This document shows positions 1 to 10,800 of a DNA stretch of 64,000 bases, one piece after another. Source of the DNA: Arenicola marina (taxonomy: Eukaryota; Annelida; Polychaeta; Arenicolidae). The translations under genes were made by a program, and so were the position numbers. Under the pieces are notes generated by a model that saw only the letters and a program-made list of their open reading frames with translations, did no database searches and was not told where the DNA came from. Location of the stretch: the NCBI GenBank assembly GCA_964019135.1, contig OZ025253.1, forward strand, positions 459,233 to 523,232. The letters are read 5' to 3'. The stretch's first letter is position 1, and the number at the start of each line of letters is the position of its first letter.

Positions 1-970
1 AAGCGATTCGTTAAGACGCTCAGTGCATAAACGTTTAAAAAATAGACCCTTTGCACTATTACAAACGTCGTCTATCTGCATTTTTTTCTTTCCTAAAATG
101 TGTCTTAAGCTTGAAGATAGGGGAGTGCAAGTACCATTTGTAGCGATCTTGACTAGAAATTTGACTAATTGATGGTCACTAGTATATGCGACATTTACGA
201 ATTTTAACATACGGTATGAAATTTGATCTTCAATGGTCAGACATTGCGCTATTAATGGGAGTAACCTGCCGTGCGTACATGCTGGCGATTTTAAAACCTT
301 TCTAATGCATACTCTCCAGGAGGTGATAAATTTACTTACATCCTTGTGCTGCAGGTCCCATAGACAACATCCTTAAAACGAAGTACAATATGAATTAAAA
401 AGCGTATATAACGACTCAATACATCGCATGTGCCATAATTGGCTAAAACGTAATTAGTGCGGCGGATCATGTCATATGATGCCTTCCTAAAAACGTCACT
501 CGAGGCGTTAGGTCCTATTAAATGGCCTAGGTGTATACCACTACGTACAACATCTACCGGAACATCGTTGAAATTAAAGCATACATCTTCATTTTTGCTA
601 AAATTAATCAGCTTGCACTTCGACGGGTTAAACTCGAGACAGAAATCCTTTGCAGATTTATTACAAATATTGCACATCATTTTCAAGGCATGTAAATTGG
701 GAGCCAAAAGGCTAACGTCATCTACGTAAGTAAAAGCTCCACAAAATAAATGGCCAACCATGCAGCCGTATCCTGACGTTTTAAGACGTAAAAGCAGCTC
801 ATCTATATATATACCAAATAAAATCGGGGATAAAACTGTTTAACGCCGTTGCAAGTGGAGAAGTATGCAGAACGCTCGTCGTTCCAGTTGACATTAAGCT
901 CCTGTTTAGTGTACATATAGAGACGACATTTGATATACAATGGATGCACCCCCTCTTTGGAGCAGTAAAT
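1..970 (-). pseudogene. Non-LTR retrotransposon (LINE) reverse transcriptase fragment, broken
   Basis: Minus-strand translation gives a recognisable reverse transcriptase palm. A stretch ending NGVKQ (about 841-905) is followed by VLSPILFGIYIDELL and then the catalytic YVDD motif at about 717-728, inside an open stretch of 141 codons (336-761). The first part (841-970) and the VLSP part are in different frames with a small deletion between them, and the expected residues between KQ and VL are missing. Below about 360 the reading continues in another frame (SWRVCIRKVLKSPACTH, then LLPLIAQCL) to the window edge, which resembles the C-terminal region of such proteins. No endonuclease domain is in view, so the copy is truncated and carries at least two frame breaks. 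The exact clade cannot be assigned. It lies upstream of, and antisense to, the Phc exons, probably inside a Phc intron. Confidence 0.85.
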
Positions 971-984
971 GAAATAGCTTATGT

Positions 985-2042
985 AATCGGGCCTCGGATT
1001 AGGAACCGCCTAATATAGCTGGCCCTAGGATTAGGAACCGCCTGATGTAACCAGGCCTAGAATTAGGAACCGCCTGATGTAACCAGGCCTAGGATTAGGA
1101 ACCGCCTGATGTAACCAGGCCTAGGATTAGGAACCGCCTGATGTAACCAGGCCTAGGATTAGGAACCGCCTGATGTAACCAGGCCTAGGATTAGGAACCG
1201 CCTGATGTAACCAGGCCTAGGATTAGGAACCGCCTGATGTAACCAGGCCTAGGATTAGGAACCGCCTGATGTAACCAGGCCTAGGATTAGGAACCGCCTG
1301 ATGTAACCAGGCCTAGGATTAGGAACCGCCTGATGTAACCAGGCCTAGGATTAGGAACCGCCTGATGTAACCAGGCCTAGGATTAGGAACCGCCTGATGT
1401 AACCAGGCCTAGGATTAGGAACCGCCTGATGTAACCAGGCCTAGGATTGGGAACCGCCTGATGTAACCAGGCCTAGGATTAGGAACCGCCTGATGTAACC
1501 AGGCCTAGGATTGGGAACCGCCTGATGTAACCAGGCCTAGGATTAGGAACCGCCTGATGTAACCAGGCCTAGGATTGGGAACCGCCTGATGTAACCAGGC
1601 CTAGGATTAGGAACCGCCTGATGTAACCAGGCCTAGGATTGGGAACCGCCTGATGTAACCAGGCCTAGGATTAGGAACCGCCTGATGTAACCAGGCCTAG
1701 GATTGGGAACCGCCTGATGTAACCAGGCCTAGGATTAGGAACCGCCTGATGTAACCAGGCCTAGGATTGGGAACCGCCTGATGTAACCAGGCCTAGGATT
1801 AGGAACCGCCTGATGTAACCAGGCCTAGGATTGGGAACCGCCTGATGTAACCAGGCCTAGGATTAGGAACCGCCTGATGTAACCAGGCCTAGGATTAGGA
1901 ACCGCCTGATGTAACCAGGCCTAGGATTAGGAACCGCCTGATGTAACCAGGCCTAGGATTGGGAACCGCCTGATGTAACCAGGCCTAGGATTAGGAACCG
2001 CCTGATGTAACCAGGCCTAGGATTAGGAACCGCCTGATGTAA
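985..2042. repeat. 32-bp tandem array, about 33 copies
   Basis: The unit is 32 bp, starting GATTAGGAACCGCCTGATGT and followed by AACCAGGCCTAG. The first two copies are degenerate and the rest nearly identical. From about 1440 to 1990 copies with GATTGGG alternate with copies with GATTAGG, giving a 64-bp dimer. The array ends 85 bp before the acceptor of the first visible Phc exon and is inferred to be intronic. Confidence 0.95.
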
Positions 2043-2126
2043 TCACCCAATAATATAATAGCGATAAAAGATGTGCACGCATGGTATGTAATTGACTGCT
2101 TGCACGACGGTATTTTTTTTATTTAG

Positions 2127-2324
2127 CTGTACTTCGGTATGTTAGGTTTGTGGTTTTCGTTTCGAAGGTGCAGCGTTGTTCGGTTATGTCGGACTTTATA
2201 TCGGGTAAGCAGTCAGACGCCAACAGCAACGACTCGATGGGAGAGCTAGGCAGCCACAGCGACGACTCGGCCTCCAACAGCGCCACGGACAACGGCGAGA
2301 AGATGTCCTTCTCTGAGCACCTCT
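2127..2324 (+). CDS. Phc: Polyhomeotic-like protein, exon preceding the FCS finger (5' part of gene missing or alternative first exon)
   Basis: The open frame encodes a Ser/Asp/Asn-rich acidic linker (SDANSNDSMGELGSHSDDSA) and stops at a donor, CACCTCT then GTAAGTAG, with the junction at 2324/2325. It ends one base into a codon, and the next exon supplies exactly the two missing bases. The best acceptor is the T-rich tract ending ATTTAG at 2126. Residues 5' of the ATG at 2186 (for example VLRYVRFVVF) do not look like linker, so other starts are possible: an acceptor at 2172 or 2212, or a first exon whose coding begins at ATG 2186. From that ATG the joined protein is 308 residues. Polyhomeotic proteins are PRC1 subunits acting on chromatin. 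The long Gln-rich N-terminal half known in the family is not in this window. The frame is confident; the 5' boundary is not. Confidence 0.65.
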
Positions 2325-3614
2325 GTAAGTAGGACAGCCGGGGCTGTGAGTCTGTGAGTAGGACAGCCGGGGCTGTGAGTCTGTGAGTAGGACAGCCGGG
2401 GCTGTGAGTCTGTGAGTAGAACAGCCGGGGCTGTGAGTCTGTGAGTAGGACAGCCGGGGCTGTGAGTCTGTAAGTAGGACAGCCGGGGCTGTGAGTCTGT
2501 GAGTAGGAAAGCCGGGGCTGTGAGTCTGTGAGTAGGAAAGTCGGGGCTGTGAGTCTGTGAGTAGGACAGCCGGGGCTGTGAGTCCGTGAGTAGGACAGCC
2601 GGGGCTGTGAGTCTGTGAGTAGGAAAGCCGGGGCTGTGAGTCTGTGAGTAGGAAAACCGGGGCTGTGAGTCTGTGAATAGGACAGCCGGGGCTGTGAGTC
2701 TGTAAGTAGGACAGCCGGGGCTGTGATTCTGTGAGTAGGACAGCCGGGGCTGTGAGTCTGTGAGTAGGACAGCCGGGGCTGTGAGTCTGTGAGTAGGACA
2801 GCCGGGGTTGTGAGTGTGTGAGTAGGAAAGCCGGGGCTGTGAGTCTGTAAGTAGGACAGCCGGGGCTGTGAGTCTGTAAGTAGGAAAGCCGGGGCTGTGA
2901 GTCTGTGAGTAGGAAAGCCGGGGCTGTGAGTCTGTGAGTAGGACAGCCGGGGCTGTGAGTCTGTAAGTAGGACAGCCGGGGCTGTGAGTCTGTGAGTAGG
3001 ACAGCCGGGGCTGTGAGTCTGTGAGTAGGACAGCCGGGGCTGTGAGTCTGTGAGTAGGACAGCCGGGGCTGTGAGTCTGTGAGTAGAACAGCCGGGGCTG
3101 TGAGTCTGTGAGTAGGACAGCCGGGGCTGTGAGTCTGTGAGTAGGACAGCCGGGGCTGTGAGTCTGTGAGTAGGACAGCCGGGGCTGTGAGTCTGTGAGT
3201 AGGACAGCCGGGGCTGTGAGTCTGTGAGTAGGACAGCCGGGGCTGTGAGTCTGTGAGTAGGACAGCCGGGGCTGTGAGTGTGTGAGTAGGAAAGCCGGGG
3301 CTGTGAGTCTGTAAGTAGGACAGCCGGGGCTGTGAGTCTGTAAGTAGGACAGCCGGGGCTGTGAGTCTGTGAGTAGGACAGCCGGGGCTGTTAGTCTGTA
3401 AGTAGGACAGCCGGGGCTGCGAATCTGTAAGTAGGACAGCCGGGGCTGTGAGTCTGTGAGTAGGACAGCCGGGGCTGTGAGTCTGTATGTAGGACAGCCG
3501 GGGCTGTGAGTCTGTAAGTAGGACAGCCGGGGCTTTGAGTCTGTAAGTATGACAGCCGGGGCTGTGAGTCTGTAAGTATGACAGTCGGGACTGTGAGTCT
3601 GTAAGTAGGACAGC
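2318..3614. repeat. 29-bp tandem array starting on the Phc splice donor, about 44 copies
   Basis: The unit is GTGAGTAGGACAGCCGGGGC followed by TGTGAGTCT (29 bp). The first copy begins with the real donor (TCT then GTAAGTAGG at 2322-2333), so each later copy carries a donor look-alike TCT/GTGAGT or TCT/GTAAGT. Because 29 is not a multiple of three, three units make a 29-residue periodic translation on the minus strand, which explains the long spurious frames there. The remaining 313 bp of the intron (3615-3927) is unique sequence with no other feature seen. Confidence 0.97.
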
Positions 3615-3927
3615 CTGTTGGTTGAGCAAGGGCATCTAGGAATATGTGCAAACTTGTTCCTGTAAGTGAGTACTGCTGGATGTTTGTTGTGAACATCCAG
3701 TTTTACCACTGTAATGCCGTTAATCCCCAATCAAATTAAGTGTACATGAGCGAAAGCTTCTATAAACCGTTATATCTTGACCTGATATAAGCTGTCACAC
3801 TGGACCTATAAGTGGAGGATACATCAACCCTCGAACCACGTTTTTCTTACTGGTGGCTAGATCTTTGCACAGGGTTAGAAAGTATTCAATTCATTCCTGT
3901 ATGACCTCTTTTTGCTTGCTTTTGAAG

Positions 3928-4223
3928 CGTCGATGGACCTTCCCAAACTCAAGTGCGAGTTTTGCGGCAAGATGGCGTTTGCCAAGCATTTCCGGCGGTC
4001 CAAGCGGTTTTGCTCGACCGCCTGCGCCAAGCGCTACAACGTGGGTTGTTCGCGCCGCATGGGCCTCTTCCAGCGCACCAAGAGGGTCAAGGCCGTGGTG
4101 GTGGCGGGCGTCATCAAGAAGCGGGTGTGTGGCGGCGGCCTCAGCCACATGGCCCTCAAGAAGGGGTGGAAGCGGGGCCAGGAGGGCCGCGTGTCCACGG
4201 GGCCCATTCAGAGGAGTCCAGAG
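3928..4223 (+). CDS. Phc: Polyhomeotic-like protein, FCS zinc-finger exon
   Basis: The exon starts after a pyrimidine-rich acceptor (CTTGCTTTTGAAG, AG at 3926-3927) and ends at GAG before GTGAGACC (4224). The two leading bases complete the codon split with the previous exon. Counting from ATG 2186, it encodes a Polycomb FCS finger with Cys56 and Cys59 (KCEFCG), then Cys75 and Cys79 (RFCSTAC), followed by AKRYNVGC. This signature is very close to vertebrate and insect polyhomeotic proteins, where the finger binds nucleic acid, including RNA. A basic stretch follows (QRTKRVKAVVV, IKKR, KKGWKRG), probably for nuclear localisation or nucleic-acid contact. The exon ends in phase 0, matching the next exon. 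Identification as a polyhomeotic family member is secure; orthology to a specific vertebrate PHC1, 2 or 3 is not implied. Confidence 0.93.
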
Positions 4224-4235
4224 GTGAGACCTACT

Positions 4236-4562
4236 CAGACTGCGAGGCGTGGTCCGTCAGACTGCCAGGCGTGGTCCGTCAGACTGCCAGGCGTGGTCCG
4301 TCAGACTGCCAGGCGTGGTCCGTCAGACTGCCAGGCGTGGTCCGTCAGACTGCCAGGCGTGGTCCGTCAGACTGCTAGGCGTGGTCCGTCAGACTGCGAG
4401 GCATGGTCCGTCAGACTGCGAGGCGTGGTCCGTCAGACTGCGAGGCGTGGTCCGTCAGACTGCGAGGCATGGTCCGTCAGACTGCGAGGCGTGGTGCGTC
4501 AGACTGCGAGGCATGGTTCGTCAGACTGCGAGGCGTGGTCCGTCAGACTGCGAGGCGTGGTC
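4236..4562. repeat. 22-bp tandem array near a Phc donor, about 15 copies
   Basis: The unit is ACTGCGAGGCGTGGTCCGTC plus AG (22 bp), with C/G and G/A variants at fixed positions (TGCCAGGCGT, TGCGAGGCAT). It begins 12 bp inside the intron after the donor at 4224. About 50 bp of non-repeated sequence separates it from the 37-bp array. Confidence 0.95.
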
Positions 4563-4611
4563 AAAAGCCTTCAAAGCTATTTTCGGTGTATCAAGAAAAC
4601 TTTCTATCATT

Positions 4612-5417
4612 GTTCGGTGCCCGTGATCTCGATTGTCGGGTGACTGGGGCTCAGTGCCCGTGAGCTCGGTTATCGGGTGACTGGGGCTCAGTGCCCGTGA
4701 GCTCGGTTATCGGGTGACTGGGGCTCAGTGCCCGTGAGCTCGGTTATCGGGTGACTGGGGCTCAGTGCCCGTGAGTTTGGTTATCGGGTGACTGGGGCTC
4801 AGTGCCCGTGAGCTCGGTTATCCGGTGACTGGGGCTCAGTGTCCATGAGCTCGGTTATCGGGTGACTGGGGCTCAGTGCCCGTGAGCTCGGTTATCGAGT
4901 GACTGGGGCTCAGTGCCCGTGAGTTTGGTTATCGGGTGACTGGGGCTCAGTGTCCGTGAGCTCGGTTATCGGGTGACTGGGGCTCAGTGCCCGTGAGCTC
5001 GGTTATCGGGTGACTGGGGCTCAGTGCCCGTGAGCTCGGTTATCGGGTGACTGGGGCTCAGTGCCCGTGAGTTTGGTTATCGGGTGACTGGGGCTCAGTG
5101 CCCGTGAGCTCGGTTATCCGGTGACTGGGGCTCAGTGTCCATGAGCTCGGTTATCGGGTGACTGGGGCTCAGTGCCCGTGAGCTCGGTTATCGAGTGACT
5201 GGGGCTCAGTGCCCGTGAGTTTGGTTATCGGGTGACTGGGGCTCAGTGTCCGTGAGCTCGGTTATCGGGTGACTGGGGCTCAGTGCCCGTGAGCTCGGTT
5301 ATCGGGTGACTGGGGCTCAGTGCCCGTGAGCTCGGTTATCGGGTGACTGGGGCTCAGTGTCCGTGAGCTCGGTTATCGGGTGACTGGGGCTCAGTGCCCG
5401 TGAGCTCGGTTATCGGG
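4612..5417. repeat. 37-bp tandem array, about 22 copies with a 296-bp higher-order repeat
   Basis: The unit is GGTGACTGGGGCTCAGTGCC plus CGTGAGCTCGGTTATCG (37 bp). Variant copies (GAGTTTGG, TATCCGG, TCCATGAG, ATCGAGTG) recur in the same order 296 bp later (for example GTGAGTTTGG at 4771 and 5067, and at 4919 and 5215), which shows a block duplication of eight units. The rest of the intron (5418-5599) is unique and ends with the acceptor ATCCTGCAG. Confidence 0.95.
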
Positions 5418-5599
5418 AGGCTGGTGCCCATGAGTTCGGTATGTCGTTGTGATGCTGTTACAGCGATGTCATCGTTACATTATTACATTAACGATGACGA
5501 TGTCATCGATTAAGGATGGCATTAATATGGTGGCTTGATATCGCCAACAGCTCGCCTACAATATGTGAGAAGTGAATGTTGTTCCGCTTCATCCTGCAG

Positions 5600-5899
5600 A
5601 CCTCTGTCCTGGCGGCCGTGACTGGCTCGCCCGGCCGGCGGGGTGGTGAGGAGCTGGGTGAAGCCGAGGAGACCGGGCCCCTGGGCGGCCTGCCCATGCC
5701 GTCGGGAGACCCCAGCGCCCCCAGCGGGGAGACCACCACCACCCCTACCACCAGCAGCGACTCGGAGCGCAGCTCCTCGCCCAGCGGCCAGGAGGAGAGC
5801 TCACCACCTCGCTCACCGCCCGAGCTGGAGCGGGTGGAGATGGACACGGACCCCACCCCCACCGCCCCTACCCCCCGCAGACCTCTGCAGCAGTGGTCG
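5600..5899 (+). CDS. Phc: Polyhomeotic-like protein, Ser/Pro linker exon ending at the first residues of the SAM domain
   Basis: The acceptor is CATCCTGCAG (AG at 5598-5599); the exon is exactly 100 codons, phase 0 at both ends, with the donor TGGTCG/GTAAGC at 5900. It encodes a low-complexity linker: Gly/Glu-rich at first (GEELGEAEETG), then Thr/Ser-rich (TTTTPTTSSDSERSSSPSG), then PPELERVEMD and a Pro/Thr run. Ser/Thr-rich linkers between the FCS finger and SAM domain are usual in the family and can tune SAM polymerisation. The last three residues, QWS, are the start of the SAM domain: the Trp is the conserved residue that opens polyhomeotic SAM domains, so the domain is split by the next 7.9-kb intron. 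The last 50 or so bases are the founding copy of the 72-bp array that follows. Confidence 0.88.
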
Positions 5900-7728
5900 G
5901 TAAGCGCCAGACTGGTTGTAGACCCCACCCCCACCGCCCCTACCCCTCGCAGACCACTGCAGCAGTGGTCGGTAAGCGCCAGACTGGTTGTAGACCCCAC
6001 CCCCACCGTCCCTACTCCTCGCAGACCCCTGTAGCAGTGGTCGGTAAGCGCCAGACTGGTTGTAGACCCCACCCCCACCGCCCCTACCCCTCGCAGACCA
6101 CTGCAGCAGTGGTCGGTAAGCGCCAGACTGGTTGTAGACCCCACCCCCACCGCCCCTACCCCTCGCAGACCACTGCAGCAGTGGTCGGTAAGCGCCAGAC
6201 TGGTTGTAGACCCCACCCCCACCGCCCCTACCCCTCGCAGACCACTGCAGCAGTGGTCGGTAAGCGCCAGACTGGTTGTAGACCCCACCCCCACCGCCCC
6301 TACCCCTCGCAGACCACTGCAGCAGTGGTCGGTAAGCGCCAGACTGGTTGTAGACCCCACCCCCACCGTCCCTACCCCTCGCAGACCACTGCAGCAGTGG
6401 TCGGTAAGCGCCAGACTGGTTGTAGACCCCACCCCCACCGCCCCTACCCCTCGCAGACCACTGCAGCAGTGCTCGGTAAGCGCCAGACTGGTTGTAGACC
6501 CCACCCCCACCGTCCCTACCCCTCGCAGACCACTGCAGCAGTGGTCGGTAAGCGCCAGACTGGTTGTAGACCCCACCCCCACCGCACCTACCCCTCGCAG
6601 ACCGCTGCAGCAGTGGTCGCTAAGCGCCAGACTGGTTGTAGACCCCACCCCCACCGCCCCTACCCCTCGCAGACCCCTGTAGCAGTGGTCGGTAAGCGCC
6701 AGACTGGTTGTAGACCCCACCCCCACCGTCCCTACCCCTCGCAGACCACTGCAGCAGTGGTCGGTAAGCGCCAGACTGGTTGTAGACCCCACCCCCACCG
6801 TCCCTACCCCTCGCAGACCACTGCAGCAGTGGTCGGTAAGCGCCAGACTGGTTGTAGACCCCACCCCCACCGTCCCTACCCCTCGCAGACCACTGCAGCA
6901 GTGATCGGTAAGCGCCAGACTGGTTGTAGACCCCACCCCCACCGCCCCTACCCCTCGCAGACCACTGCAGCAGTGGTCGGTAAGCGCCAGACTGGTTGTA
7001 GACCCCACCCCAACCGCCCCTACCCCTCGCAGACCACTGCAGCAGTGGTCGGTAAGCGCCAGACTGGTTGTAGACCCCACCCCCACCGCCCCTACCCCTC
7101 GCAGACCACTGCAGCAGTGGTCGGTAAGCGCCAGACTGGTTGTAGACCCCACCCCCACCGTCCCTACCCCTCGCAGACCACTGCAGCAGTGGTCGGTAGG
7201 CGCCAGACTGGTTGTAGACCCCACCCCCACCGTCCCTACCCCTCGCAGACCACTGCAGCAGTGGTCGGTAAGCGCCAGACTGGTTGTAGACCCCACCCCC
7301 ACCGTCCCTACCCCTCGCAGACCACTGCAGCAGTGGTCGGTAAGCGCCAGACTGGTTGTAGACCCCACCCCCACCGCCCCTACCCCTCGCAGACCACTGC
7401 AGCAGTGGTCGGTAAGCGCCAGACTGGTTGTAGACCTCACCCCCACCGCCCCTACCCCTCGCAGACCCCTGTAGAAGGGGTCGGTAAGCGCCAGACTGGT
7501 TGTAGACCCCACCCCCACCGTCCCTACCCCTCGCAGACCACTGCAGCAGTGGTCGGTAAGCGCCAGACTGGTTGTAGACCCCACCCCCACCGTCCCTACC
7601 CCTCGCAGACCTCTGCAGCAGTGGTCGGTAAGCGCCAGACTGGTTGTAGACCCCACCCCCACCGTCCCTACCCCTCGCAGACCTCTGCAGCAGTGGTCGG
7701 TAAGCGCCAGACTGGTTGTAGACCCCAC
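5849..7728. repeat. 72-bp tandem array made of the exon end plus splice donor, 26 donor copies
   Basis: Each 72-bp unit repeats the last part of the preceding exon (GACCCCACCCCCACCG through GCAGCAGTGGTCG) plus the first 23 bases of the intron (GTAAGCGCCAGACTGGTTGT plus AGA). GTAAGC recurs from 5900 to 7700 at strict 72-bp spacing, 26 times (one copy reads GTAGGC), with no indel. Each unit also has CCCTCGCAG, an acceptor-like sequence. Since 72 is divisible by three, all frames tend to stay open, which produces 630-codon (+) and 744-codon (-) frames that are artefacts. In the exon's own frame a TAG closes the reading at about 6032. Confidence 0.98.
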
Positions 7729-7805
7729 CGAACCCACGCGCGTCGCGCGGAACCTGCATTCTGTTGTAATCTAATAGAATATTAGTACAATAGTATAGAA
7801 CTGAC

Positions 7806-10800
7806 GACGATAGCCCATTGTCTGTTGACGGTCCTCACACAAGTACTTACACGTGATAGCCCATTGTCTGTTGGCGGTCCTCACACAAGTACTTACACGT
7901 CATAGCCCATTGTCTGTTGGCGGTCCTCACACAAGTACTCACACGTCATAGCCCATTGTCTGTTGACGGTCCTCACACAAGTACTTACACGTAATAGCCC
8001 ATTGTCTGTTGGCGGTCCTCACACAAGTACTTACACGTCATAGCCCATTGTCTGTTGGCGGTCCTCACACAAGTACTTACACGTCATAGCCCATTGTCTG
8101 TTGACGGTCCTCACACAAGTACTTACACGTGATAGCCCATTGTCTGTTGACGGTCCTCACACAAGTACTCACACGTCATAGCCCATTGTCTGTTGGCGGT
8201 CCTCACACAAGTACTTACACGTGATAGCCCATTGTCTGTTGACGGTCCTCACACAAGTACTTACACGTGATAGCCCATTGTCTGTTGGCGGTCCTCACAC
8301 AAGTACTTACACGTGATAGCCCATTGTCTGTTGGCGGTCCTCACACAAGTACTTACACGTGATAGCCCATTGTCTGTTAGCGGTCCTCACACAAGTACTT
8401 ACACGTGATAGCCCATTGTCTGTTGACGGTCCTCACACAAGTACTTACACGTGATAGCCCATTGTCTGCTGGCGGTCCTCACACAAGTACTTACACGTGA
8501 TAGCCTAGTGTCTGTTGACGGTCCTCACACAAGTACTTACACGTCATAGCCCATTGTCTGTTGGCGGTCCTCACACAAGTACTTACACGTGATAGCCTAG
8601 TGTCTGTTGACGGTCCTCACACAAGTACTTACACGTCATAGCCCATTGTCTGTTGGCGGTCCTCACACAAGTACTTACACGTCATAGCCCATTGTCTGTT
8701 GGCGGTCCTCACACAAGTACTCACACGTGATAGCCCATTGTCTGTTGACGGTCCTCACACAAGTACTTACACGTCATAGCCCATTGTCTGTTGGCGGTCC
8801 TCACACAAGTACTTACACGTGATAGCCTAGTGTCAGTTGACGGTCCTCACACAAGTACTTACGCGTCATAGCCCATTGTCTGTTGGCGGTCCTCACACAA
8901 GTATTCACACGTGATAGCCCATTGTCTGCTAGCGGTCCTCTTCAAGTACTCACACGTCATAGCCCATTGTCTGTTAGCGGTCCTCACACAAGTACTCACA
9001 CGTGATAGCCCATTGTCTGTTGACGGTCCTCACACAAGTACTCACACGTGATAGCCCATTGTCTGTTAGCGGTCCTCACACAAGTACTCACACGTCATAG
9101 CCCATTGTCTGTTGACGGTCCTCACACAAGTACTCACACGTGATAGCCCATTATCTGTTGGCGGTCCTCACACAAGTACTCACACGTGATAGCCCATTGT
9201 CTGTTAGCGGTCCTCACACAAGTACTTACACGTCATAGCCCATTGTCTGTTGGCGGTCCTCACACAAGTACTCACACGTGATAGCCCATTGTCTGTTGAC
9301 GGTCCTCACACAAGTACTCACACGTCATAACCCATTGTCTGTTGACGGTCCTCACACAAGTACTTACACGTGATAGCCCATTGTCTGTTGGCGGTCCTCA
9401 CACAAGTACTTACACGTGATAGCCCATTGTCTGTTGACGGTCCTCACACAAGTACTCACACGTCATAGCCCATTGTCTGTTGACGGTCCTCACACAAGTA
9501 CTCACACGTCATAGCCCATTGTCTGTTGGCGGTCCTCACACAAGTACTTACACGTGATAGCCCATTGTCTGTTGAGGGTCCTCACACAAGTACTTACACG
9601 TCATAGCCCATTGTCTGTTGGCGGTCCTCACACAAGTACTTACACGTGATAGCCCATTGTCTGTTGACGGTCCTCACACAATACTTACACGTGATAGCCC
9701 ATTGTCTGTTGGCGGTCCTCACACAAGTACTTACACGTCATAGCCCATTGTCTGTTGGCGGTCCTCACACAAGTACTCACACGTCATAGCCCATTGTCTG
9801 TTGACGGTCCTCGCACAAGTACTCACACGTGATAGCCCATTGTCTGTTAGCGGTCCTCACACAAGTACTCACACGTCATAGCCCATTGTCTGTTGACGGT
9901 CCTCACACAAGTACTCACACGTGATAGCCCATTGTCTGTTGGCGGTCCTCACACAAGTACTCACACGTGATAGCCCATTGTCTGTTAGCGGTGCTCACAC
10001 AAGTACTCACACGTCATGGCCCATTGTCTGTTAGCGGTCCTCACACAAGTACTTACACGTGATAGCCTAGTGTCTGTTGACGGTCCTCACACAAGTACTT
10101 ACACGTGATAGCCTAGTGTCTGTTGACGGTCCTCACACAAGTACTTACACGTGATAGCCCATTGTCTGTTGGCGGTCCTCACACAAGTACTTACACGTGA
10201 TAGCCCATTGTCTGTTAGCGGTCCTCACACAAGTACTTACACGTGACAGCCCATTGTCTGTTGGCGGTCCTCACACAAGTACTTACACGTGATAGCCCAT
10301 TGTCTGTTAGCGGTCCTCACACAAGTACTTACACGTGATAGCCCATTGTCTGTTGGCGGTCCTCACACAAGTACTTACACGTCATAGCCCATTGTCTGTT
10401 AGCGGTCCTCACACAAGTACTTACACGTCATAGCCCATTGTCTGTTAGCGCTCCTCACACAAGTACTCACACGTGATAGCCTAGTGTCTGTTAGCGGTCC
10501 TCACCCAAGTACTCACACGTGATAGCCCATTGTTTGTTGGCGGTCCTCACACAAGTACTTACACGTGATAGCCTAGTGTCTGTTGACGGTCCTTACACAA
10601 GTACTTACACGTGATAGTCTAGTGTCTGTTGGCGGTCCTCACCCAAGTACTCACACGTCATAGCCCATTGTCTGTTGACGGTCCTCACACAAGTACTTAC
10701 ACGTGATAGCCCATTGTTTGTTGGCGGTCCTCACACAAGTACTTACACGTGATACCTTAGTGTCTGTTAGCGGTTCTCACACAAGTACTTACACATGACA

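Noticed and set aside
2196..3730. 479- and 494-codon minus-strand frames (TDSQPRLSY repeats)
   Set aside because: They are three-frame cycling of the 29-bp intronic array, antisense to a supported exon.
3891..4663. Frames overlapping the FCS exon and running into the 22-bp array
   Set aside because: The supported reading ends at the donor at 4224; continuation is array translation.
5503..7737. 744-codon minus-strand frame and 630-codon plus-strand frame
   Set aside because: Both are periodic translations of the 72-bp array; a repeat unit divisible by three keeps several frames open on both strands.
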